A DNA stretch of 64,000 bases from Acrasis kona (taxonomy: Eukaryota; Heterolobosea; Eutetramitea; Acrasida; Acrasidae): contig JAOPGA020000657.1 in the NCBI GenBank assembly GCA_026419775.2, positions 62,001-126,000 on the forward strand. The letters run 5' to 3'. The translations under genes were made by a program, and so were the position numbers. Of the stretch, positions 28,206 to 39,392 are shown in pieces. The notes beneath the pieces were generated by a model, which made no database searches, was not told the DNA's origin, and saw only the letters and a program-made list of their open reading frames with translations. Positions within the stretch are counted from its first letter, which is position 1. Each line of letters begins with the position of its first letter.

Positions 28206-30671
28206 TTAGTCTTTACTTGTACTTTTTAAATTTATAGCATCCATCAAGTTTAAAGCTACTTGATCGTAGGGATTTTTGTTAAAATGCTCTTGTAAAAGTT
28301 CCTGTGCTTCTTTGTAGTTCTTAGTTAAATAGCACTGGTATGCTTTATTATACCCGTCCCAATCTCTTCTTTTTTGTGCATCTCTCAGCTCGTACATCCA
28401 CTCATCCGTCTTGACTTCTATTTCCTCACCAACCTCTGAGATACCAATTTTTGACCCGTCAGGCAGTATTACGGTTGTAATTGGCCTGGTTTGGTACTTT
28501 GAGTTAATGTACTCGGTTACGTCTTGATCAACTACTAGATCTGCATTTAATTTATCCAGGTGACATGTGGCTTTTGACGCATCAATAGGTTTGCCCATTA
28601 CAACAAATTGCCTCATTGACCTGCCACCAATATTCCCAATCTGAGCTAAACCAGTGGTAACACATAATTTAATTTTGAAGAAGTGAATCCCACTGCTAAC
28701 ACTATTTATTAAATTTCTAACCATATATGCAGCGGTGAAAGCCCTCATAACATGGTTTTTTTCAGATTTCCAAACAGACTCAATAGTGTCTCTGTCAAAT
28801 CTACATACTTGACCAGATGTCCTCCTAGTATTGATCTGTATGATGTCTATCAACTTACCAAATTGATCCATGACCTCTGTTAGATTTTTGTCAGTGTCTT
28901 GAACCAACTCTTGCAAATTTGTGACTCGAACAGTTAGTATTGACACTTGTTTGTGCTCCATACCAACAGCAAATTTCTTGTCTACTCCATCGATTATCGA
29001 ACTGTCTTTCGTAGACGTGGAGTTTCTCTTGTCCGATGAACCAAATTCGTCGTTAGCGATTGGGACATCTTCTCTTTCATAAGAATCTTGCTCTATTAAA
29101 TGATCTGGAACAAACGATTTAAACAAGCGAAGCTTTTCAACCATGCTACCAAAAGCCGACTCCAAGTTATTCATCTCTGTGAAATAATGTTTAACGGATT
29201 TGAAGTTCAAATCCATGTCTTCAACTCTCCTTAGTTTGTTTATTAATTTGTATATTGGTTGTAAGGACAGTGCAGTAAATCCGGCAGTTGCAGTAATGGT
29301 CAACAACATGATACCTATGGTAACACAAATTTGAATCACCACAGAGATACGAAAATCTTTCCTAAAGAAGGATATGGACTCCTGGCGCAAAATAACAAGG
29401 TCTAGGCCATAACCATTTTCATATCGATACACTCCAAGATAATAATCGGCAGAAGAAAAAAACACTGGGCTATTTTTAGGAATATTTTTTAAATCAAATC
29501 GGTATTTGGACATGACAGTATTAATTGATTGTTTAAAACTAGGATTATTATAGTTATAAATATCCCGCCTGATATTCATCCCATCTATTTTAAATGATTT
29601 CAAATCATCATTAAAAATGGAGCTAGCGACTACATAGTTTGAGCTAGTTTCTAAAATATATACACTCTGTCTAGCCTGGTCACTAAGAAGTTGTAGATAC
29701 TTACTCAAGCCGTTCACTTCATCTGACACTGCACAAAAACCTTGGAATTCTCCAGTAAGAGATGTTATTTTATACGTTGTGGTGATCCACACCACATCAG
29801 GGACAGTGTAATCTACGTATGTTCTTTTAAGCTAAATAACAAGAGAATGAAACGACATACTTGGTGTAGGTTATGGTTCCTGTTGTATTGTAAGTGGTCT
29901 GCCAGTATATACTTTTTTTTACATCATAAACAGGAGTAGTGATTCTATTTGCCCAATCCAAAGAGCTTATATTTGAGCTATCTAACAGCTGTACGTAATT
30001 CAACGATCCGTTCAACACTTCTTTCCACACCTCAAAAAATGTGATTGTGGTTGAGTTGGCATCTCCCAACCAACCTACATTATCTCCCCTAGCGCTGCTC
30101 CAGAAGAAGAGTTTGTTCCTAGTCGAATTTTCGATGGTTGATAGGTCAGACGTCATGTATAATTTATAGGTATAATATTTCATTGCTTCATAGTCCGTAT
30201 AATTGATTTTACTACCCATTAACCCTGCTGCTCCAATTGTTAATAGCCGCAGATTTGATTCGAACCTAGCTTTGACGTAATCTGTCACAGAATCTAGAGA
30301 GTATCTCCTTATAAAATTGGACTGTTGGTCGGTGGACAATGCGAATGACACACCCGAAACCACTAGAAAATTAAAAAATAAAAAAATAAATTTGTACCCG
30401 ACACTATTGATACTGAAGACACCACTATTAAAGATATTATTATAGTATTTGTGAACCTCAAACTGCGCAGCCAAGACAGCAGTTTTTCAATACTTTTTGG
30501 GCGTGATGGAATCATCTCCGAACATTCGTCTTCGGCCGCTTCGCCCTCACCCCATATCATAAATGGCTTTGCTGAATGTGGGGAATGTGGAGTGGTCACT
30601 TTGATATTATTGTAATAAAGTATGGTTGGGACCAACATCTGTTCAGATTCGGTAGGATATTTGTTGGACAT
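28206..30671 (-). CDS. Two-pass CACHE receptor with degenerate class III cyclase domain
   Basis: Exons 30671-30398, 30362-29861 and 29823-28206 (introns of 35 and 37 nt) give 797 residues. A cytoplasmic N-terminus of about 70 residues is followed by TM1 (NTIIISLIVVSSVSIVSG). The roughly 330-residue ectodomain is CACHE-like (FIRRYSLDSVTDYVKARFES, many N-glycosylation sites). TM2 is VVIQICVTIGIMLLTITATA, then a HAMP-like linker with LESAFGSMVEKLRLFKSFVP and a cyclase homology domain (about 520-700). The first metal-binding Asp is replaced (ILTVRV), one Asp remains (RFDRD), and the NxxxR transition-state pair reads DASKATC, so catalysis is unlikely. It may be a partner subunit or sensor. A TPR-like tail follows. 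Confidence 0.75.
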
Positions 30672-30728
30672 CAACTTAGAGTGAAACTACGTATGCCACA
30701 ATAAAATCTGACCAACAAAACATAAATA

Positions 30729-30902
30729 ATGATCAATTCATCACAAGAAAAGAGACTACTTCCACACTTGCAGCCAAAACCAGCAGATATCAACGACATT
30801 ACTTACAGAGAAGAGAGTGTCGCCTTTAAAACCTACAAACCATCGACTCTGTACCCACTCCCACACCTGGACCAGTTATCAGAGAAGCGCAAAACTTTGT
30901 AA
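30729..30902 (+). CDS. Possible 57-residue small protein
   Basis: An ATG-started frame whose start lies 57 bp from the divergent receptor start codon. It encodes a polar, Pro/Leu-rich peptide (RLLPHLQPKPADINDITYRE). No homology recognised. Composition is protein-like with few rare codons, but length gives little statistical support; it could be a leader ORF. Confidence 0.35.
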   Translation: MINSSQEKRLLPHLQPKPADINDITYREESVAFKTYKPSTLYPLPHLDQLSEKRKTL

Positions 30903-31155
30903 TATGAACAAAAAGAAGCTCACAGAGTTTCCACAAAAGTTTTCAAAATCAGTTTTTTACAACAACACCATACCTTTCACTGAAGGTATTGAACAGAGTA
31001 CATAACAACTCCCCCTAAACTGCCTATACAAAATTAATTGTATTTAAAAGAAAAAAACAGGCGTAATCAGTTTTGTTTATTCCATTTAGCTTCTATTGTC
31101 ATGTTAAGTCATTAATATTTTTAAATGGTCGAAGAATATATAAGGTTTCGATAAT

Positions 31156-31469
31156 TTATTTGTTGTTTGTACTGTACATTTTTCCTCTAGCGTTCAAACC
31201 ACTGTGAATGATTACATTCAGTTTGTTGTTGAGATACTTAACAAGGGCTTCTTCTTTGGCGACATTGTTTTCTTGGTCCTCCGTAAATGGGTGGATACTG
31301 TCTTCAGTGAGGATGGGCTTACATTAACCTCTATTGAAGGTTGTCTAACAATTAATGGTTTATCAAGGTATGGGTTCAGAATGTCTGGTATGACGTCTTC
31401 ATTGTAGTTGTTCTCTACGTCCTCATCGAAGGAAATATCGTATGGGTAGAGTGCGTTCAATGTGCTCAT
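31156..31469 (-). CDS. Small hypothetical protein, two exons
   Basis: Exons 31469-31243 and 31201-31156 over a 41-nt intron (GTTAAG donor, TCACAG acceptor) give 90 residues. The N-terminus is acidic (DISFDEDVENNYNEDVIPDI), the centre polar, then a basic segment (THLRRTKKTMSPKKKP) and the spliced tail GLNARGKMYSTNNK. Without splicing the frame ends 13 codons after the donor. Unknown function; the acidic-then-basic layout suggests a nuclear or RNA-associated small protein. Confidence 0.5.
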
Positions 31470-32015
31470 GTTATTGTTGTGTAATTACGAACGAGTGCGA
31501 AGATTTTATACCTCGACAGCCTGTCATACCGTTCTATCAAAATATGTGATAATAATCATCATTTCAAGACATTGTGTATGTAAACAGGTCGTAATTCACA
31601 CCGCCTCCATGCATTTGTGACTAAAACTATCAAAAAAGGTGTCTTATCAACAATGTCCCAACCTAATAAGGATTGTATCGTTGTTTTAAGGTAGTATTAA
31701 TGTCTTTTCGTACAGCTTTGTGCCATATATCACCTAAAACTTCTACGAACTATCTGTATTAAAGATAGTTGCGGTGACACCAATAATCCGCACTTATCAT
31801 ATAGGAACAACTCTAAATGAAGCTTTGATCTAATTTATAATACATACTATTTTTGTCTAGCTTGTTTAAAGAATTACTACTTCGCTTAAACACTTGGCCG
31901 ATAAGGCAAGGAATAAAAGATGAGGGCAGTAGCGACTAATTTAAAACTGCTGAGCAATACCAAAATCAATTGAAATCGGATTGACACATTGTGATTGATT
32001 AGTAAAGTTTTTGTA
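31470..32015. other. Divergent promoter region, nothing else seen
   Basis: About 550 bp between two divergently oriented genes. No ORF with coding character, no repeats. Confidence 0.5.
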
Positions 32016-32747
32016 ATGAGCATCATCAGTGAAGAAGACAAAAAGACTCTCGGCTCAGCCGTAGAACTCAAATTAAAAGAATTGAAGCATGACTTATCAA
32101 CTCTGGATGGATGGACGTTCCTTAAAGAAGAGAGTGGAATAAAATCATACAGCATAACAATCGAAGGTGACTCCAATCTAAAGGTTAAAGGTGGGGGAAT
32201 TATCAAAACAAACAAAACTCCTGAACAATTCATGGATTGGTTAGATGGTAGGCGATCAGTACAATTGTTGCTAAAATAGTGTTTAGAGCAGAACTGCAAT
32301 GCAGAGAAGAGAAAAACTTATGACCCAACCATCATCTTTAGGGAAATCATAGATAGGTTCGGTCCCGATTGGTACGTCTTCCATGCAGTAAGTCACATCA
32401 ATGATGCAAATTGTAAACATGTTTAGGGTATGGAATCCGGAAGCATGATGGTATCCAACAGAGAGTTACTTGGCCAGAACAAGAGATTTGTAGAGGGAGA
32501 CAAGGTGTACCGCGTCGCCACATCTTGCGAACATGAATCATACCCAGAGGTTAAGCAAGGATTCGTTCGTTTAATCTCCAAACTCAACGGATGGTATGCG
32601 GCTAAGAAGGGAGAAGGCGAACTTGAAGTATGGTACGTTAACCACAGCGACCCATCAGGATATGTCCCCGCATGGTTGGTTAATACTAGACTTGGTACTA
32701 CTGCATTGTCTGTTCTTAAATGTAAAAACATGATTGAGAATGAATAA
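32016..32747 (+). CDS. START lipid-binding domain protein
   Basis: Exons 32016-32247, 32287-32387 and 32427-32747 (two 39-nt introns) give 217 residues, nearly all one START domain. Landmarks: DGWTFLKEESGIKSYSI at the start, KGGGIIKTNKTPEQFMDWL, YDPTIIFREIIDRFGPDWYVFHA, MMVSNRELLG and YVPAWLVNTRLG at the end. START domains carry sterols, phospholipids or ceramides between membranes. There is no membrane anchor or extra domain, as in StarD4/StarD10-type proteins. Both junctions are in phase and remove in-frame stops. Confidence 0.8.
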
Positions 32748-32889
32748 ATGTTTATACATACATTTGACTAGCGTCCAGATCTCTTGTAATAATAAAGTTG
32801 ACCACCAACCAAACATGTAAAATAAACACTCAACAAGCAGACACGCAGTGATTGAATCGCGATCAAACAAAATATTACAAAACATTAAT

Positions 32890-33707
32890 TTATTCTTGTT
32901 TAGCAGATAGTGAATCAACTCTCTTTGTTCTCTTTTCGAGTAGCTTTCTGTGTGCAGCTGGTACGTAGTCCAAATCAATTTGTTGAGATTCCAATGGGCC
33001 GGTGCGTAAGATGTTGTTGCTGACGCTGGTGGTGGTGACTGTGCTGGTTACCTTCTTGGGTGCTCCGAAGTATTTCTTGTAGCTTTGTGTTTGACTTGCC
33101 AACTTGAATGCACCGAAACCTAATAGACCCAACATGATGAAAAGGAACAAGTATGAGAAGATGTTCTTAGCATCAATGCCTTCGGATGCCTCAGTGAAGT
33201 TCAAAGTTCTGTTAAAGAAGGTGGTTGCGAAGGTATCGCGATCTTCGTTCAAGTAAAAGACATCTACAACAACGCCGAATTCACGGGCGTCCATTTGTGG
33301 GTTGGTCTTGAAGCGGTACAATAGGGTGGCAACTTCTTCAGCTTCAACTGTGACGTTGACTGGGGTTCCAGTGAAGTTGTATAAAATGTGAGTGGGGTCA
33401 ACGGGGGATACCAAGTATCCACGAATGTATTGAACATTGAAGGGTCTGTCTCCGTTGTTAGTGAAGCCCATGAGTACGTCTGCGCTCTTTCCGACCTCGA
33501 TTGCTAAAAATATTAATACCATGCTGATCGCTTGAACATACTGTTGTCATGAATGGAGGGTAAGAATGAATAAACACCAACATCAGGTGATGAAATAAAT
33601 CCTGATAGAGAGTCTGCGTTCTCGTTTAGAATATCGTCATCTTGTGCGCGAACCAAAACTATGCAAGCCAAGACAGCGAAAAGGGCTAGGATGCTGCTGA
33701 TCTTCAT
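32890..33707 (-). CDS. SSR1: Translocon-associated protein subunit alpha (TRAP-alpha)
   Basis: Exons 33707-33542 and 33503-32890 (38-nt intron, GTATGT donor) give 259 residues. A signal peptide (MKISSILALFAVLACIVLVRA) and a short acidic lumenal stretch precede the conserved TRAP-alpha domain (GKSADVLMGFTNNGDRPFNV, ILYNFTGTP, EVATLLYRFKTNPQMDAREF, FFNRTLNFTEASEGIDAKNI). One transmembrane helix and a cytosolic tail rich in Ser/Thr and Lys follow. The protein sits beside the Sec61 channel and helps insertion of weak signal sequences. Length is close to that of animal SSR1. Confidence 0.88.
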
Positions 33708-33907
33708 TGTATGTATTTTTTCAACAAATTTTCTGTCAACGTGGCCAATTGGACTGGGAATTATTTGGTTGACCAGGCAATGCCAAGACGTGGCAACGTG
33801 GTATAGCGCACAAACCATTCATTACTTTGAATTTGAATGTTATATTCTTAAGCAATTTAATCTGAATGTAAATTATGAACATGTTGTTAAATTATAAATT
33901 TATTAAA

Positions 33908-34312
33908 TTACATTAGTTTTGTCAATGACTCTTTTCCACTCTCTTCTTGCTTTGTGTCTTTGAATTCTGAAAGATTATCGACAAATCTAAATTTTAAAAA
34001 ATGTATTAATTAAATGGATGCTTACATAGGCTTGTGTTCACTTAATTCCTGTACGATTTTGTCTATACTGAATTGGGATGGGATACAATCATACTGAGTG
34101 CTGTTTGTTTGGGGTGGTCTTCTAATAAATTGATATTGCAGAAAACGAGAAGTTGCCGCATCATTTTGATTTGTTTTCTTGTTGAATGTAATTGGAAAGT
34201 ACAGGTGAGCTAAACTGTTCGGTGTAGTAGTATCTTGATCACTGGTAACACTAGTCTGTGAATAAATCTCATTTTCAAACAAGTCTGAACCTTCCATGGT
34301 CACATCATCCAT
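33908..34312 (-). CDS. Hypothetical protein, two exons
   Basis: Exons 34312-34026 and 33986-33908 over a 39-nt intron (GTAAGC donor) give 121 residues. It is acidic and Thr/Ser-rich at the N-terminus (DLFENEIYSQTSVTSDQDTT), has a central basic/aromatic part (RFLQYQFIRRPPQTN) and ends in the spliced helix VDNLSEFKDTKQEESGKESL. No signal peptide or membrane segment. Not recognised. Confidence 0.5.
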
Positions 34313-34452
34313 TTTGGTTGAGTAGTGCTTTACAAAGTACTAGATAGACAGAGTGATGTATGTATTTCATCAGCAGCTCTGGGTTGCTTCTTTCTGTGCT
34401 TCAGTCTGTAGTAAACCAACATGATGTTGTAATATTAAAACTTCAAAAAACT

Positions 34453-36046
34453 TTATTTAGTCTTCTTTGTTTCTTCCACAACGACAGGCTTTCTTGGTGG
34501 TTGAGGAAGAGCATTGGCTATAACATAGTACAACAACAATCCAATATGGCCACAGAAGTACATTTCTTTATACCAGTGCATGGACTCCTTCAAGTCTAGA
34601 ATGTGGAAGCTAGCAGCAAAGTAGGAGAATGCCAAATGAGTCAACACAAAAGCACCTGCATGATAGATGGCCTTCACGACGAATGGCTCTCTGGACAAAT
34701 CTTCTGGATGATCTTTTGAGTTTTGGAAAATGATTGGTCTTAACCTCTTGTGAAGGGTCCTGTGAACGGAGGAAGCAATAGAAAAACAAATCCACATCAA
34801 ATAATAACCAGGATATAAACCATGCCAGAAGGCACTAATTAAGAAAGTGAAAAAAAGTTTTTGTGATCTGACTCTTGAATAAACGTAATTTCTTAGCCAC
34901 TTGGACACACCAATGTTCCATCCTGCAATTAACTCACGAATAGTCGTTCCAAACTCAACATGACGGAAGTGGGCTTGCTCAATGTCAGTCCAATTGTTCT
35001 TTTCTGGATTGTAACCAAAACCGGCTGCGATGCATGCTCCCTCTCCCAAGAACCATGCCACATAATACTTGGTGCGACAGAATGTGGTGGCGCCGACAGT
35101 GTAGAACACCCTAAGAGGATTAATCCGTCACATCAAGTCACACAACTTACTTTTCAAGGAACGTTAATTGACTTAGTGTTGGTTCCACTAGATTAGCTCT
35201 TGTGAAGTAGGGTGCGACCAGAACAAAGATCGCAATGTTCAATAGGGACAAACTTACTTTCTTAAGCACGAGTGGGACTTCTACTGGAAGATCTTTACTG
35301 TTAGCCCATCTTTTATATGCAGTGAATTCATGGATGGGTCCTGATATCACAGAGGGGAAGAAGAACAAGTGACCAAAGTACTCAAGAGGGTTTGGTACTC
35401 TATCAATGGAATTCCTCTTAAATGTTGCAAAAGCCTTTAATGCTTCTGGGTTATCTGTTTTGGGAGCGGATCTTCCACCGTCGCTATAATTAAAAGCAAC
35501 GCTAATGGTCTTAAGAGTACACAACATTTGAAGTGTAGAGAAGTCGAGGGTCCATCCACCGTAATCCACGGTCATGCGGTACAAATGACTACAAGTGTGA
35601 TGTGATGTCGTGCACATAAGTACTTACCATAAAATTAAGTAGGTGAATGCGAAAACAAAAGCGAACGTTTGTTGAAAGTGACGTGGCAGGACAAGCATAC
35701 CAAAATAGACAACAAGTGGTTGAATGATTGAATGAATGGCTAGCCACTTGAATGCAACAAATGAAAATAGCACACCCCAGAATAAAGAAAAAACGTGCCT
35801 GGTGTTTCCTGTTGGTAAATATCTGGTGATTATTCCTAGTGGGAACGACATAACCAAAAACACGATGTACATTATACTTCCGCTGGTCAATCCCATAGTG
35901 TTCGCGAGTGCATCCAAGCCGTCATAAAAAGGTTGGAAAATTGGAGCTATTGGTTCTCCGATCAAAGATGTGTATGGCAATGTGTGGTTATAAATCTCTC
36001 CACTGAGGTACAGAACTCTCTCCTCCCATGTAGAGCTTGAGTTCAT
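34453..36046 (-). CDS. MBOAT-family lysophospholipid acyltransferase
   Basis: Exons 36046-35628, 35588-35151 and 35110-34453 (introns of 39 and 40 nt) give 504 residues with about ten hydrophobic helices. Family signatures: HLYRMTVDYGGWTLDFST, the WNIGVSKWLRNYVY block with the conserved Asn, and the catalytic His in SAFWHGLYPGYY. This set fits the ALE1/MBOAT1/2/5 lysophospholipid acyltransferases that remodel ER phospholipids with acyl-CoA. The C-terminus ends Lys-rich (EETKKTK), a possible ER-retrieval dilysine-type tail. The acyl and head-group specificity cannot be read from sequence. Confidence 0.88.
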
Positions 36047-36219
36047 CTTAAAAATAAAATTAGATCAATCAAAATTCGATTACAACTCAAACACGCCGCA
36101 ACTCATCCCATATTTTCCAGGAGACGTTGGACCAAAATCCACCGTAAGTCTCATTCATTCGGAAAATTAGGAGAATAACCCTTACGTACTTGAAAACAAC
36201 ATTTAAAACATTTAAAAGT

Positions 36220-37108
36220 TTATTTAGTTTCAGTTTCATTGCCTTCCTTCTCAAGTAACCTTTCTTGGTCATATTGTTCCACGGAACCCTTAAGGAGCTC
36301 TGAGACCTTTGCACTTGTTTGATTGGAAGAAAAGTACTGTGAAAAGTTACCTTCAGGATCTTGTAGGTAAATGAACACGGAGTGGTCAATGTTGTAATCC
36401 TTATTTTCTTTTTCGGCTGCATCGGGTGCAGAATAGAAAACCCTGTACTGCTTACTAGCATTTTTGATTTGTTCCGTGGTGCCAGTTAATCCAACGAATG
36501 ATTCAAATCCGTCTTGTTTAAAGTATTCTGCTATCCTTTCACAAGAGTCTCTTGTGGGATCTACAGTGATAAAGATTGGTACGATTCTACTCGCAATGTC
36601 AGGGTGTGTGTTGTTAAGCAATCTTAATGCTGCTTTCATCTTGCGCATTTCAGTGGGGCAAATGTCTGGGCAGTGTGTGAAGCCAAAGTAAACAAACATC
36701 CATTTTCCTCTGAAATCTGTATCCTCCACCACTTTACCCTGTGTGTCGACAAGTGTGAACGGACCTCCAAGTTGTATTCCACCTGCGATTTTGTTTGAAG
36801 TAGGTCTATCGTTTTTAGATCCTAAAATCTTTTGTTGAATTTCTCTATTTCTCTTTCTAAACGATAAATCAAGGTAGTAATAAACTCCTGATATGGCTAA
36901 AAGAATAACAGGTACTGCAGCGGTAACAAAGTTCATCTATTACAGTTAAATTATTAAGAATGTTTCTAGCTGTTACTGGAGATCTTGCTTTAGGCTCTGG
37001 TACTACTTTAAATCTATCATTCCTAAGATGTTGTGTTGTGGAGAAGTGTCTTGATTTAGTGTTACGAAGCTTTACAAGTACGCCCCTCAGCCTTGATACA
37101 TTGAACAT
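36220..37108 (-). CDS. SCO1: SCO-type copper chaperone for cytochrome c oxidase
   Basis: Exons 37108-36977 and 36936-36220 over a 40-nt intron (GTAACA donor, AATAG acceptor) give 282 residues. Presequence (MFNVSRLRGVLVKLRNTKSR), one membrane anchor (FVTAAVPVILLAISGVYYYL), then a thioredoxin-like domain: GPFTLVDTQGK, VYFGFTHCPDICPTEM with the copper-binding CPDIC, ITVDPTRD, and the copper-ligand His in NIDHSVFIY. SCO proteins load the CuA site of COX2 in the intermembrane space. The gene lies downstream of another small mitochondrial membrane protein on the same strand. Confidence 0.93.
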
Positions 37109-37208
37109 GTTTGTGTAAGAATGGTCAACTATATGGAACACAACAATGAAGACTTTCAACAAGAAAAATTAAAATATATTCAACATGATATTTTTATTAG
37201 GTTTGCTT

Positions 37209-37613
37209 TTATGCTGATGATGCATAGGGATCTTTAAGAACTGCATTAGATGTCTGAATGTTTGTAACGATCTATTCTAAATATTTTATATTGCACTTAC
37301 CTTTCTGCCAGACACATCACGGAAAGCCAAAGTATACAACGCAGCGATTAACGCAAAAGTAAATGCGCTGTAATAAAGATTAATGCTCCTCTTCTCTTGT
37401 AAATAGCTTTTGTTTGGGAAAACGCGCTGAAAATTTTAATATAACAATTATAATCGATCGAGTTCGAACCTTTGTCAAGTATTTTTCTTCTAAACTCACA
37501 GTTGCTTCTTTGGTGGCCTCTTTTGCGGAGGTGGATGTAGAGGCACTTCTTCTTTGAATGTTACGAATAGTGCGAACAGCAATGTTCCTTCCTCTGGATA
37601 AAACTGTGTTCAT
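37209..37613 (-). CDS. Small mitochondrial single-helix membrane protein
   Basis: Exons 37613-37470, 37426-37301 and 37253-37209 (introns of 43 and 47 nt) give 104 residues. A basic presequence (MNTVLSRGRNIAVRTIRNIQ) and an Ala/Thr/Lys stretch precede one hydrophobic helix (INLYYSAFTFALIAALYTLA) and a short polar tail (FRDVSGRKTSNAVLKDPYAS). The layout resembles small cytochrome-oxidase subunits or assembly factors, and it sits directly upstream of SCO1. I cannot assign a name. Both junctions are in phase and remove stops. Confidence 0.6.
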
Positions 37614-37703
37614 CTTTTCCTGGTTGATTCCTAATTGTAATAAACAACCAAACAAAATGCCAAAGTCTTCATCAACAAAAGAACAATCTGAACAAAATTT
37701 AAT

Positions 37704-38927
37704 TTATTTTGGTATTGCTTCAACAACGCTATGTATACTCCTTGTAGAAACAACTTTGTTCAAAACAAAACCGGCCTCGCTTAATAATCTCTCAAATTGA
37801 GATCTTGACCTTTCTTTTCCACCAATAATCTGCATTGTAGTATCAGACCTCCTCTTGGCTATATTGTAATCATAAGGTTCGTCAAAAACAATTTCAATGA
37901 TTAACAACACTTTGTCCTTCGGAATTGCCTTTCTAACAGTTTGCAGGATGGATAAGCTCGCATCATCGCTCCAATCATGCAAAATTGACCTCATTATGTA
38001 AGCATCAATTTGCCGATCATCAGACAATGTTCGTGATGGAATTTTATCAAAGAAGCTTCCGCTAATCATATCAACACGTTCAAAAGTCATATTAAGTTCA
38101 CTTGTCCACACAAGTTTTGCATCTTCAATCACTCTTGGCAGGTCAAACAAAACACCAGTCATATTTTTATTGTTTTTTAATAAATAAGCAAGATAATGTC
38201 CGTTACCACCACCAATGTCTGCAATAACATTAAATTTAGAAAAGTCATAGTCCGAAGAAATGATCTCATTTTCCATGGAAGTGATTTGTGTCATTGCGTT
38301 TGCAACTGTTTTTCTCATCCTTGCATTAGTCTCCAAATTGGCCCAATACTGTTTGCTCTTTTGTGTTTGCGCTCCAACTTTGACCGTCTCTAAAAGATTA
38401 GTAAAGTCAGCGTAATGGTCGCTCATGTGTATGACTACATCTTTCATGGTATACGGATCTGACTTCATGAGTACATTAGAGTGTCTGTTGTTTTTGAAGG
38501 AACATGTGGTGTAATCAACCTCTGTGAAATAGCCCACGCTGACCATGAAGCGCAATAGTCTGCAAAGACTTTCTGGATGTACATTGGAGAGTTTGGCTAA
38601 TTCTTCCGCTGTCTTTGTTTCCGTTCCCAAGTAATCTGCAATGTCAAGCTTGGCTACTGTGTACAATGATTGTGCTTGCAGAAAATCTGTGGCGATCCCA
38701 AATGTCCGGAATTGGGGTGGTATGAGTAGATTGGGAAGGTGTTGGAGCAAAACATGTCCCATGAACATGATGAATTTATAAGCCACAATTTTACTGACAA
38801 GATCAAAATTTGTTTGTATGAATGCTTACGGTTCTAACCACCGACCCTCAGGATCATTTTGCGATTGGTAAACAAGGTATACTATAGTAAAAGATGATAA
38901 CAGCAGTACAAGTGTAGATAATTTCAT
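37704..38927 (-). CDS. Membrane-anchored plant-type O-methyltransferase
   Basis: Exons 38927-38830 and 38793-37704 over a 36-nt intron (GTAAGC donor) give 395 residues. The first exon supplies an N-terminal hydrophobic anchor or signal (MKLSTLVLLLSSFTIVYLVY). A dimerisation helix region follows (DFLQAQSLYTVAKLDIADYL, SLCRLLRFMVSVGYF). The SAM-binding fold has DIGGGNGHYLAYLL, LFDLPRVIEDA, the catalytic His in MRSILHDWSDD, and ERSRSQFERLLSEAGF near the end. This is the caffeate/ASMT-type small-molecule O-methyltransferase family. The substrate is unknown; the N-terminal anchor is not usual for the family. Confidence 0.85.
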
Positions 38928-39392
38928 GTGAATGGGTTGTTGTGTTTCAATCGCGTAATTTATTTATAAGACGGAAATTGTAATAAAGTCTAAACTTTTC
39001 CCTTTTTTCAAGTTTTTCAAAACCAATAGTGTTAGCACAAATTATCAACCTCACAATCAAAACCAAATATTGCATCAGAGCGCAGTCAGTCCGTCTAGAT
39101 TTTTTAAATTTTTACAACCAATGCAATCTGATTCTTTCATCGTCCAACGTCGGGAGTAGTTATGGCTTTGACACCAATATAATTCTACGAAGTGGTTTCC
39201 ATGGTTGCTATGTGCTGAATCACATGTCATGAATTCCACTACCATCCGCCTCGCCCCAACTGCATCGATTGCTTGGTTTCTTGTCTTCATAATCCACTCG
39301 ACCGATTCCTAACATGCTCCCACCCAACAATCTTCTCACATGTATGAAGATTCGATGGTTGATTGTAATTTGGTTTCTATCAACTGAACAAA
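38928..39392. other. Divergent promoter region
   Basis: About 465 bp between the start codons of the methyltransferase and TRAPPC12 genes, which diverge. No coding frame or repeat recognised. Confidence 0.5.

Noticed and set aside
37440-37480. tRNA-like GTTCGAACC sequence
   Set aside because: It lies at an intron donor of the small mitochondrial protein gene and no cloverleaf can be drawn around it.
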